From Scortum barcoo (Eukaryota > Chordata > Actinopteri > Centrarchiformes > Terapontidae), in contig CM041546.1 of the NCBI GenBank assembly GCA_023238725.1, forward strand, positions 14,298,483 to 14,362,482: a stretch of 64,000 bases of DNA. The letters run 5' to 3'. Under the pieces are notes generated by a model that made no database searches, was not told the origin of the DNA, and saw nothing but the letters and a program-made list of their open reading frames with translations. Every line of letters begins with the position of its first letter. The stretch's first letter is position 1. Shown piece after piece: positions 36,001 to 46,660 of this stretch. Both the position numbers and the translations under genes were made by a program.

Positions 36001-38220
36001 GCCCTGCTTCCCCCCCCCCCCAACTCAGGCACAGGTCTCCGGTCAGCTTTGTCCTCCTCAAATAACATCTGCGACACAAGCGTGGAGCTTAAATGTGACC
36101 TCAGACCAGTGCCCTGCATTACAAGTGATGAATAAAAGTGAATGCATGTTGTAAAGGTGCAGATTCACCCGTCAGTAATACTGTAGCCTGTGATTGTAAG
36201 GTTGTGTCTGCTTCACAGGAGTAGTAGTAATAAAGCAAAACTGAGTGAGTCTTAAATTATAAGGTTCTGTCTGCTTTCAGTTTTAAAGTTTTCAGCATCA
36301 CAACCCTTGTGTTAGTAAGACAAAGATTAAGATATATAAATATATTAATATATATCAATATGTTCTTCTAAAAGACAGCACAGGTCATAAGAGACACTTC
36401 CCATCACTAACTTTAATAACTTTGATTTTACAAAAGTTATGTAGAACCACATAATTCAAGGTCATGAGTAATCTATTGAAATATTTTACATGTGCTGTCT
36501 TTTTTTGGTCTGCAATCAGCTGCAGGGATCCGTCTCTAAGGACGATGTGACCACTCACTTTGTTTTCTGATTGCTTAATTACTTCCTCTAAGTCTGATTA
36601 CTTTCACTGGCATCATCTGCTTTATAGTCTCTTTTTCCTCCTTCTTTATCACTTCTTTTTCCCCTTCAGTGAGCATTATTTATTCACTTTATTCCATTTT
36701 GCCTCTCCTCTGTCAATTCTCCCCCATGTGGTTCCCTATCACATCCTCCCCACCTTGATCTTTTATTCTCTCTTTCTCCAACTCACTTTGCTGTCTCTCT
36801 GTCTACGCTCATGTTCCTCGTCACCTTAATTTTTCCCGCTCATCATCTCACGCCTTTCATCCCTCGTTGTCTCTCTCCCCTCTTTACGTCCCTCTTGTTT
36901 TTTCCTTTCCCTCTCTGTTTTCTGTGTCAGTAGAACCCTTATGGTTACACAGATATTCTGACTGTTGGCTGTGCCGTGGGGGTGGGATGCTGTTTCGGCA
37001 CTCCACTTGGAGGTACTGTACAATTTGCACCCTGCCTCATACCACCAAAACAACCGCACCGAACACCCACTCTGCTGGATCAGTACTGTGCTGACTATCC
37101 AGTATCAAATGTTGGCTGACACTTAGTCTTGCTTACTCATTCTTTAAGATATTTACCTTTAAGATATATTAAGGATTTTGCAGTACATAACATAGACACA
37201 CTTTTCTCAAAAGGATCCCTATAATTTTTTTGTGTTGTGATATATATGAGACAAAACATTTTACAGTTGAGAAATAATTTGTCATAAGATACTTCTTAAT
37301 TACCTCAAACACATATCTGTTATTTCTGTAATGTCTTGCCACTCATTGAATGACATTTAATCTGATACTGTCATGTCCAAAATAAGCACAATAATCACAT
37401 ACCTGCCCGGCCAAATTATCCATCTAGTTCTAATAAATTAGAAGATTAACTTCTTATCTTACTGCAGTGATGCACAGATGTAGTCCAGGAGCATGTGACA
37501 TCATTGTTGGGTGTGATTTCAGGTCCAACTAAGCAGCTTGAAAATGAAAACGACACTCATATTGAAATCCTCTGTAGACAGAAATAAAACACTAATACAG
37601 TAAGTTCATACAGTGTCTGAAACTCTGTAAACAGCATCTTTCACCACAGTCTTCATCAGGCTGTATTTTCTACATTCTCACAAAATAAAAAATAACAGCC
37701 TGGCTGAGCATTGGCACTGTTAATTCGACAATATCTAAATACACATAACAACCCAACTTTTCATGTTCATTTCAACAAACAAAGGTCTGGAATAATTTCA
37801 TATTTGATAATGGTCCCGTCATCTTGAATGTAAGGATTTGCTCTGTTTTCTACTATGTAAACCAAATAATTGATGAAATGATTTTTGTAAAAAAAATATT
37901 TCACTGTTTTCTAATGTTTTATACATAAAACTACTTATTGATTAATCCTAAAGACAAATGGCAGATCAATTTACAATGAAAATAAATGTTAGTTGCAGTT
38001 CTACCCAATGTCTACAAAACATCCCTCAGTATACATAACCCAAAAAAAATGCATTAATAACCTAGTTTTCAATCATCATAGAATAAAGAAATACACAAAT
38101 GATGATAATAACATACAGTTAGTCCTTAAATATTATTTATTCCATCTTCTGCTGAGCTGTTTTCATCTTGTTCAGAATAATGTTTCTGATGGCTCTGATG
38201 TTTATTTAGCTGATTATGCC

Positions 38221-38256
<36 letters not shown>

Positions 38257-38713
38257 TGTGAGTGAGTGTGAGTGTTACAGTGTGTGTGTACTCACTCCCT
38301 GTGGTTCTCCTGTTGTGTATAATTACACCCTCAGCTTCAAGTGTTTTTGGACTCATTCTGCTTATTTAACTCATCTCTCTCTCTCTCTCTCTCTCTTCCC
38401 CCCCCCCACCCCCCTTTGCTTTTTCTCTCTTCTCTCTCACCCTCCTCCTCCTCCTCCTATCTTACTTCTCAAAACTATCCATCCTCCTCTTTCCTCTCTA
38501 CTTTAATCCTCTCCCTCTCTCCCTCTCTCTTCCCCACCATCAGGGGTGTTGTTCAGTATTGAGGTCACGTCTACCTACTTTGCGGTGAGGAATTACTGGC
38601 GGGGATATTTTGCCGCCACATTCAGCGCCTTCATATTCAGGGTGCTCTCTGTTTGGAACAAGGATGCTGGTGAGAAACAGAGCAGACTTACACTTAAGCA
38701 CACTTACACACAC

Positions 38714-38746
<33 letters not shown>

Positions 38747-40122
38747 TTGTAAAAAACTGCTGAGCTGGCGTTTCATGGAAAGTAGCTGAATATGACAGCT
38801 AAGTAATATTTGCTTCTTTAGATAAACCAGAAATGGTTCATGCCATCACCTACTGTAAACTCACAATCCACCAGCACCATAAAACAAAATGCTTACAAGT
38901 TGCATTCAAATCCCATATCCCCCTATCTCTGTTTTTATCTCCTTTATTATGTCAACTTCTTACAGTTAATAATTAATATACCAGGTCACAGAGGGAAGTA
39001 TTTCAGATAGTTTCATGTGTTATATTCAAACAAATTCACTCCACTCTTACTCTGCTCTACTCTAATGAGCAAATTTCAGCTTCTACAGTTTCTATTAACA
39101 TTTTATTTTATTCCAGTACCATTTATGAAGTAAAAAGTAGAGATTAGCCAGTGACCATATTGAAAGTGGCTATTTAGCTGCTACAGAGATAGATATTGCT
39201 GGAGACTGATAACAGAGCTAAAAGGAGCTAAAAGGAGAGAGACTATTGGACTTCATGAGGTGGACACGAAGACGGCTCCAATGGGATGATAATGTGGCTG
39301 TGTCTATTGGATGAGCAGTGTAAGTCTGTAAAACAACTCATAACTAAATCTGTCTAATAAAGTTGTGGAGTCAAAAGTACAATCTGGAATGTAATGAAGT
39401 AGAAGTATAGCATAAAATGCAAATGCACAAGAATAGTACCTCAAAATTGACCTTAATTCAAGTTTGCTTTATCAGCTTAAATGGAGATAAAGTCGCCCAA
39501 AAGTATAAATATTTGTACCTCTTGTACCTACCTTTTTTTATATTGTGAAAATTGTTACAATATCATTTGGCCAAAGTTTAATTAATAAACTTTGGCATCC
39601 TTCCTTATCCTGCACTCGATAACCTATGATATTTTTAAGTCTCTCTTTGATTTCAACCAAATGAAACTCAAAATATTGACAACAGAAACGCGAGCTTGAG
39701 GTCAAAGTTGGTTTGATGTGTATAATTTCTTTGTTAAATGTTTTTGTCTCATAGTCACAATCACAGCTCTCTTCAAAACTAACTTCCGGATGGATTTCCC
39801 CTTTGACCTGCAGGAGCTGCCCGCATTCGCAATAATAGGGTGAGGATGTTTGTGAATACGATTGTGTGTGTGTGTGTGTGTGTGTCTTCAGTCTGCTATA
39901 GAAACAGTCATACCAGTGACGTATTCTTGTGTCCTTACAGTATCTGATAGTTTTCTCAAACCTTGTGCAGGGCGAGTAGCAAGAGCAAGTTTTTTTTCTC
40001 ATGTTTTAGGATCTCGTGTGGCTTCTTAGGAGCATTCTTCGTCTACCTGAACAGACAGGTGGTTCTCTTCATGAGAAGACCGACAGCGCTTACACGTTTC
40101 TTAACCAAACAGTGAGACTCCA

Positions 40123-40153
<31 letters not shown>

Positions 40154-43100
40154 GACAGGACCCTGCACTTCCCGCTTCTTTGGATTAATGTGGCGCTGGG
40201 CTTTTAAACCACAGTGACTCCGGTAGCAGACGCTGTTCTAAAGCAGCTCAAACCATTTGCACATTCAAACCCAATTCCTCTTAATGTAACTCCGCTCCGC
40301 TCTCCGAGCTCATCAGTCTCACAACACTGGCCAGGACAGCAGCAAAGCCTTAACAACCTTTCAGCCAGTTATTCACTCAATGTGGAGATTCACTTATCCT
40401 CTGAGACTCAGCGGTCAGGGAACATTAGTCTCCACCATTAGAGAGAGGGGAGCAGCAGCAGCACCAGGAGAGCCGTACAATCAGGGATGGTACACGCTCC
40501 ACTCGTACTGAGACTGTTATTTCTGTGTTGTAGCTTTCTGAGAGTACACTATTCTTTCTGTTCCTCCTTTGTGTGTGTGTGTGTGTGTGTGTGTGCTGCT
40601 GTACCAGTCGATTGATCTATCCAGGCGCAGTGACACTGGTCATCGCAACCAACCTTCACGTTTCCTCCCGGATTTGGACAGTTTATGGCTGGAGAGGTGA
40701 GACAGAATCAATCTCTCACGCTCTCTGACTTCTTTTTGATGTGTCCCCATTAATATTCATGATGTTTTTGAAAAAAGAGGACAGTGGAGTCTGGATCATG
40801 TGGTTCTGTCATGATATTCTGTGTATTGAAGCAAAGAAAGGTTGAAATAAGTTTAATTAAGGGGAACAATGATTTTACACATCGAAGTCAGTTTACAGGT
40901 TTTGGAGAGCACAACTGCATATGCGAAAAGAGTTGTTTAAAATTCTTTGTAGCTCTGGAGGGAGCTTCATGAAGGTCTGATAAATTCCCTTAAGCAACAT
41001 TGGCCAGAGCTAAAGAGAACAAGTTTGCATTTATGTATATACAAAACTCACCATTTATCATGTCAGCAATTTGCCAGTTTTTTTTCTGTCCTCAGTACTT
41101 TATCTTTCTATAGGATGTGATGTGCACACAACTGCATTTCTTAAAAAAAAAATAAAAGACTCACTCCTTGTTTTTGTGTGTCTGTCCTTCCTGGCAGCTG
41201 ATGCCCAGGGAGTGTATAAACTCCCTGTTTGATAATTTCACCTGGACCAAAATCTCTGGATCTCCTTCTCCGCCCGGCCTGGGTCGCTCATCTGTGTGGC
41301 TCCATCCCCATGTCAGCGTCTTTGTCATCCTCCTCCTCTTCTGCATCATGAAGGTAACCCTCCCCCTTCCGCGTATAGTAGCTGTTGCCTGAAAATATAT
41401 GTGATAGCATGAAAAACCTCTGGGATTGGTCTCGATCCCACCTTAATCCTGTTTTTGTGTTGCAGTTCTGGATGTCAGCAGTTTCCACCACGATGCCCAT
41501 CCCCTCCGGCGCCTTTATGCCAGTGTTCATATTAGGTAAGAGGATTTTAGTAATGTGAGCACAGTATCTCCTGCTGAGCGTCAGTACAATTTGTCTTTAC
41601 ATGTGCGTCTTATCTCTCTCCTCAAGGAGCTGCTTTTGGTCGCCTTGTAGGGGAGATCATGGCCACTCTTTTCCCAAATGGAATCCTGTTTGATGGGATA
41701 GTCTACCGCATCCTGCCGGGAGGTTACGCTGTCATTGGTCAGTCTAGTAACCTTTGTGCTGTATTCCCATGGGAATTGATTCCTAACATTTCAATATATC
41801 ACTCCTTTTGAATGTTACTCTGTAATTTTACCCCAAAAATATTTAAACACGCTTTGAATTCCAACAACTTGTTATAACTCTGCTCTGTGTGTTTCACGAC
41901 AAAAGTTAATCAATTTGAGTACATTTTTAATACTTTTTGCCCAGTATGTGCTGGCATTTTCTCCGGTGCCCCTGAGCCTCCACAAGCTAAGCAGAAAATC
42001 ATAGAAAGATCAGAAAATAGATGGATGTTATGGATGTTCACTTTCAGAATCAGACATACGTAGTGAGCACAAAATATAAAAGCTGTTAACAAATACTTTA
42101 TCAGAAGAAGCACAGCATAAATATAAACATTTACTGTATAAATCTGAAAAATATCAATATACCGTATATATCAATATGTACATTATGTAATATTAATGTA
42201 AGCATTAATCCAGGTGAGTAGACTGTATGTCAGAATTAGTGGGGTCCCTTGTTGATGGGACCAGCTGTTTGATTTGACTTTGATTTCTGCCTCACAGGGA
42301 TTCACAACATTGTTCACTTTGCAATTTCTAGTTTACAACATTATAAAAAAAAAAAATCTGAGCCCAAAGTGGATCTTTATCAGGTACAGAGGAATCAGAT
42401 GGAGGAATAATATTTGACCCATACCACCTATCTTTGCTCTGCTTTCCTACCAGGTGCAGCCGCGATGACGGGAGCCGTCACACACACAGTTTCCACTGCA
42501 GTAATCTGCTTCGAGCTGACCGGCCAAATCTCCCACATCCTGCCCATGATGGTGGCGGTCATCCTGGCAAACATGGTAGCCCAGGGCCTGCAGCCTTCTC
42601 TCTACGACTCCATCATCCAGGTGAAGAAGCTGCCCTACCTGCCTGAGCTGGCCCTCGGGCACATCAGGTAAAGTTTATTTTTATTTTGAGTGTTTATGTT
42701 TTCCACACCACTGTCACTGTAAGGCAAAAAAGGATTTATTTAAGTATCTCTGCATCCCCAGCAAGTACAATATCTTTGTGGAGGACATAATGGTGCGCAA
42801 GGTGAAGTTCCTGTCCTCTCAATCCACCTTTCGGGAACTGAACCATCTACTAGAGACTACAACTCTGAAAACCATCCCCCTGGTGGACTCTAAAGGTCGG
42901 TGACTTGCATCATTATTTCGGTTCTTCCGGATATATGGGAAAAATGATTAATAGCCCTTGCTGAGAGACACCACTCTCATGTCTGTTGGTTTGATAAATA
43001 ACACATTAGAGACTCCAGGAAATCACTGATCCCACCCAGGAAATAGTCCCACACACATTTAAATTGGAAAAACTGTAAAACCACAAATTGTATTTTTTCA

Positions 43101-45813
43101 CTTCAGGTTTTGTATGGATTGAACAAAGAAGTTATAATTAGCATTATAGATTTTTTAACCTTTGATCAAAGTTAGTTGTTTTATGTCTTTACGCTAAGCT
43201 AAGCTAAGCTAAGCTAAGCTAACCAGCTGTTGGCTGTAGTTTCTTATGTACAGTACAGACATGAAAGCATTAGCAAATAAGTGTTTTCCTAAAATGCTGG
43301 ACTACTCCTTTAACATTTCTCTCTGCAGAATCTATGATTCTTCTGGGCTCCATCGAGAGGACGGAGCTTCAGGCCGTCTTTGACTGGTGGCTCTCACCAG
43401 AGAGGCGAGTGTTTGAAAGAGGCCAGAGCTCACCGGGCCAGGGCTCCAAAGTCAGCTGGGAATCCTTCACCTTCGTGGACGAGGAAGGCGGGGAGGAGGG
43501 CGCAGACAAGGTGGGGAAAAAACAAACCATAAATTAACCTATAGGAAGTAGTTTAGCTTGTAAGTTTTAAACAGATATGTCGTAGTTACCAGCCATGTTA
43601 TGCCTGCAGACTTCTCCTGTACAGGAAGAATGTAACGGGCCCATACCGTCCCCCAAACCTCAGGAGCTCTCCACCAACCAGACAGGCTCAGGTGACATGA
43701 CATTTCCAACGCACATAAAGAGTGCATCTGTCAAATGTCACTTCCTCTCTCCTCTTACATCTGTTGCCATACCATGTCCCCAGACAAACGCAAGCTGCCG
43801 TCTGTCAGGAGGACACTTCAGAGACTCTTCTCCTCCACGTCTTCATCGGGCCAGACTGAAACTCAGGTATGCCGCTGAGATCGACCTCACGCGCTCGTCA
43901 TTTTGACCCCAAAAGCTCAGAGCACATCACCGATCTGCCATCAAGTTGGCAGTGACAGTTCAGAAAGGGGCATCAGTCCAACATGGCTGCCCGAGCCAGC
44001 CTCGCTAACGTGATGAGAGGAGCATGACATGATGCATACACAAAGGAGTTGACATGCTGTGCAGTGGGCGATGACATAACACCACCAAGGGTCATCTTAT
44101 CGTCATCTGTATAGCTTTTCAAACTGACTGACTGCCCGCTCGTTTGCCCCCTTTCTCCTCAGGAGACCACGGCCCCTCCATTGACTGACACCATGTCCCC
44201 AGAGGAGGTACTCTACCTTATTTATTCAGCATTCACACAGCCAACAATGAGATAATCAAACCATCCAAATGAAAAACCAGAAACTCTGTATGCTCTGACC
44301 CCATCTCTCTGCCTCTCTGCATCTCTCATGCAGATCAAAGCCTGGGAGGAGGAAGAGCTGGATAAACCAATCGATATGGAGCAGATACGCATAGACCCCT
44401 CCCCATTTCAGCTGGTGGAGCGAACGTCTCTGCACAAGGTAACCACAGCAAAGCAATCATGCAAAGACACTGATAATGCAATTAGTAGTTGTGCACAATT
44501 ACCATTTCATATTTCTGAGAGAGACAACTCATTTTTACAAGAGCTAAAGTAACAAACTGATGAACAAATGAGAGATATGCATTGTGGGAAATGATTTCAG
44601 AACACTAAAAGTCATGATGACTCAGCCTATGAAGCATTAAATCTGACCATTTTTTAAAATCCTACCTCATGTGAGCACTCAGATTTATAGAAGTGCAATA
44701 CTAAATAGCTGCAGTAGTCCCTCATGATCTACAATACATTTTATTGTACAGCGCTCTGCAGCTTTTCCTCTGTTCATACAATCATAAAGCTCTGAATCCT
44801 GCTGTGACTCACGCTAAGTAGCAAAGCCATATATTTCCTCTTTTACATGCGGAGATATTGTTTACGAGGAACAGTGCAGCCATGCAGGCAGAGTCACACT
44901 GCAACACATTTAACACTGACTGGCTCATGTCCTCCTCTCTCTCTCTCTTTCTCTCATTACTCAGACACACACTCTGTTCTCTCTGCTGGGTCTCAGTCAC
45001 GCCTATGTCACCAGTATTGGAAAGCTGGTGGGTGTTGTGGCACTGAAAGAGGTAAAAAAAAAAAAAAACACTTTTTGGGTCTTCATTTTCTTTTCTTTAT
45101 CTGCATGTTTTTGTTGCCTCTCTCGGTTTGATCCTGTAACGCGGCGTGACAGCGAGATGTGATGATCTCACGGTGTGGGCAGTTGTTCTGTCACGGGGTG
45201 CATCATGCTTCACGCTCTGATTCATGTGGTTATTCCACTAACCGCCCTCCACTCATCTCCCTGGATGTTCACTTTAATCCAGCATTGTCACTTCAACACG
45301 ATTCTTTGCTTCATGTGTCCTTTCTGTGTGTTTCAACATCTTTCTCTCTTCCAACAGCTACAGAAAGCCATAGAGGGCTCTACTCGCAGCGGGGTGAGGC
45401 TTCGTCCCCCTCTGGCTAGCTTCAGAGATGCCAGCAGGAAAACCAAGAAGCACCAGCCTCCCTCGTCCACCCCTTCCTCCCCCACGCGGGACAGAGACCT
45501 GTGGGGGGAGGGGAGCAGGAGGGAAGGGGAGCTGGTGAGGAAGGAGTCCAAGGAGGATTCCCGAGGGAAGGCGTCCTCTTCCAGAGGGCCTCCTGGGTGT
45601 GACACGACCTCCTCCTCCCCCTGCAGCGTGGGGGGCAGCGCTGCCGCCGTAGGAGGAGCTGACAGTGCTTCACAGGAGCCGGCGTCCCCCTCTACCTCCT
45701 CCCCTACCTCACCGTCACCTGCTGCCTCCCCCGCATCACCCACCAGCCCTGTCCTCAGGCTGTCCTCCCTGCAGGAGGACAGGGAGAGCGAGGAGTCAGA
45801 TGAGCCCATATAG
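30066..45813 (+). CDS. clcn1: voltage-gated chloride channel ClC-1 (skeletal-muscle type)
   Basis: Dimeric plasma-membrane channel that in vertebrate muscle carries the resting chloride conductance. Exons: 30066-30092 (tentative), 32153-32372, 33328-33459, 33566-33694, 33892-34025, 34441-34518, then 7A 35913-35991 or 7B 36934-37012, 38544-38669, 39755-39839, 40010-40111, 40608-40696, 41198-41353, 41466-41535, 41627-41737, 42454-42667, 42762-42895, 43329-43510, 43610-43691, 43784-43866, 44163-44207, 44334-44438, 44965-45051, 45358-45813. About 974 residues (human 988) if the extra base in exon 11 is ignored. Selectivity motifs are GSGIP, GKEGP (gating Glu about 214) and GAFMPVF. Two CBS domains follow, starting near VEDIMVRKV and FQLVERTSLHK. 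IEGSTRSGVRLRPPLASFRD matches ClC-1 closely. Exon sizes where checked (79 and 126 nt for exons 7 and 8) match human CLCN1. Exon 11 carries a one-base frameshift. Confidence 0.93.
32282..32299 (+). other. natural six-histidine run in the ClC-1 N-terminus
   Basis: Six consecutive His codons (mixed CAT and CAC) lie within exon 2, in the cytoplasmic N-terminal region between GRW and PATLE. Human ClC-1 has no such run that I recall. Confidence 0.85.
34755..35390. repeat. fish interspersed repeat with 'atctcaacaact' and 'gttagcatgct' words
   Basis: The block contains GAGATATCTCAACAACTGCT, TTTGGTGCACACATTCATGT, CCCCTTCAGAATGAATTGTA and near its end TGTTAGCATGCTGAATTTAG. I recognise these as the consensus of a repeat very common in perch-like fish. 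It lies in clcn1 intron 6, upstream of exon 7A. A related end occurs in inverse orientation at 46475-46660. The family has no name I can give with certainty. Confidence 0.55.
35913..35991 (+). CDS. clcn1: clcn1 exon 7A: alternative copy of exon 7
   Basis: 79-nt exon preceded by a long pyrimidine tract and CCCCAG, with a GC donor GGAG|GCAAGT that otherwise fits the donor consensus perfectly. It enters in phase 0 after ...SGVYE (exon 6) and leaves in phase 1, so it joins exon 8 (GVLFSIEVT). It encodes NGTHNQDLLVCACAVGVATC then FAAPVGG. This aligns residue for residue with exon 7B (NPYGYTDILTVGCAVGVGCC then FGTPLGG) and resembles ClC-2 (...ACAVGVGCCFAAPIGG). It covers the helix G region before the helix H dimer interface. 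The open frame, correct phase and both splice sites argue that it is functional. YGCY words lie at 35844, 35847, 35951, 35975, 35978, 36000 and 36005. Confidence 0.75.
36934..37012 (+). CDS. clcn1: clcn1 exon 7B: canonical exon 7
   Basis: 79-nt exon encoding NPYGYTDILTVGCAVGVGCC then FGTPLGG, nearly identical to human ClC-1 exon 7. The two cysteines correspond to human C277 and C278. The donor is GGAG|GTACTG. The acceptor is a tandem, GTGTCAG-TAG|AAC. Cutting at the second AG gives the correct protein; cutting three bases earlier puts TAG in frame right after exon 6. Phases are the same as exon 7A. Confidence 0.85.
38225..38278. repeat. TG microsatellite in clcn1 intron 7
   Basis: About 17 TG units are followed by TGAG-type variants. 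It is one of a set of TG, CT and CA tracts in clcn1 introns, the others being 38374-38396 (CT), 38715-38744 (CA), 39866-39886 (TG), 40122-40149 (CA) and 40570-40595 (TG). Confidence 0.9.
39360..39470. repeat. hAT-like repeat fragment
   Basis: The words AATGAAGTAGAAGTATAGCA, TAAAATGCAAATGCACAAGA and TAGTACCTCAAAATTG match the pattern of the repeat fragment at 950-1045. It lies in clcn1 intron 8. Confidence 0.4.
40608..40696 (+). CDS. clcn1: clcn1 exon 11 with a one-base insertion
   Basis: The exon starts in the right phase (HRLIYPGAVTLVIAT) and ends in the right sequence (TFTFPPGFGQFMAGE), but the two parts are in different frames. The break is within AACCAACC at about 40647-40654, where one extra base is present. 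The exon is 89 nt, while the flanking phases and the human protein require 88. Read literally, the frame ends at a TGA at 41230-41232 in exon 12. All other exons are intact. Confidence 0.85.
43165..43325. repeat. fish interspersed repeat with AGCTA pentamer array
   Basis: GCTAAGCTAAGCTAAGCTAA at about 43192-43222 is followed by CCAGCTGTTGGCTGTAG, TACAGTACAGACATGAAAGC and CCTAAAATGCTGGACTACTC. I recognise this order from a common teleost repeat. It lies in clcn1 intron 16, just before exon 17. A longer relative is at 59395-59900. Confidence 0.5.
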
Positions 45814-46470
45814 ACTGGCTTTAAGAGAAAAGACTGTTCCCTTCTTTTGATTTCGCTCCTTTTCCCCAGAGACAGAGCTGCTGTCTGGGCGGAGGAGTCG
45901 GGCTCACCTGCAGCCCCCTGCAGACATTCAGCTCTAAGCGAGCGACGAGCTGGTAAACACAAACCTCCTGAAACTTGTAGTACAGGATTTTTTTTCTACT
46001 CTTACAACAATCTCACTTTTTCACTCTCAGAATCTCAGGTGCCTTCCTGTTTCTTTTGAACTGCAGACAGACAAATACATTCAGTCCTACAAATCACAGA
46101 TGATCAATGTCCATCCATATCTTGGAAATGTTGAACGTAGCTGCACATTATATATCAGTATATTATATATCATCTGTTAATTTCATTAAGTACCTTTAAT
46201 CAAAAATGAACTGACAGCAATGAATGGTATGATAATGAAATAATATGTTGATGAAGACTTAATTAATTTGACCTAGAGGTCAACGAGATGATGCATTTAA
46301 AGTTTACTGATTGAGGTTCATTTTAAATTATAACCTATATTTTTCATGTATTTGCTGTATGGTAAACAACCAAATCATTATTACCAATCTGTAATTTTTA
46401 AAAATAATAAATATTAAAATGGACAGTAGCTTATTTTTTTATCATTTACAGCAATAAAAAGAGAAAACCT
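45814..46470 (+). other. probable clcn1 3' UTR with polyadenylation signals
   Basis: The clcn1 stop codon (TAG) ends at 45813. AATAAA words occur at about 46404 and at 46453-46458. No other feature is seen in the stretch. The actual cleavage site cannot be told from sequence alone. Confidence 0.4.
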
Positions 46471-46474
46471 ACAG

Positions 46475-46660
46475 TCATGCCAGCGGCTATGTGAGGCTGT
46501 GTTTAGGCACAGCTCCAGAGCTAAATGCTAAAGTCAGTATGCTAACATGACGATCTGAAGCAAATATAATGTCCACCATGTTCACAATTGTTGCTTAGCA
46601 TGATAGCTCGCTAACATTAGCTAACTAGCACTAAACACAAAGAAAAACAGTTGATGGGAT
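46475..46660 (-). repeat. tail of the 'gttagcatgct' fish repeat
   Basis: Read on the minus strand it gives TTTGTGTTTAGTGCTAGTTA, GTGAACATGGTGGACATTAT, CATGTTAGCATACTGACTTT and GCTGTGCCTAAACACAGCCT. This is the same order as the end of the repeat I recognise at 34755-35390. Confidence 0.5.

Noticed and set aside
43192..43222. Short regular repeat considered as a CRISPR-like array
   Set aside because: It is a 5-bp tandem within a known type of fish repeat, without spacers; the genome is eukaryotic.
45333..45962. Long minus-strand open frame of about 209 codons
   Set aside because: It is antisense to the GC-rich, Ser/Pro-rich last exon of clcn1, which is supported by homology on the plus strand.
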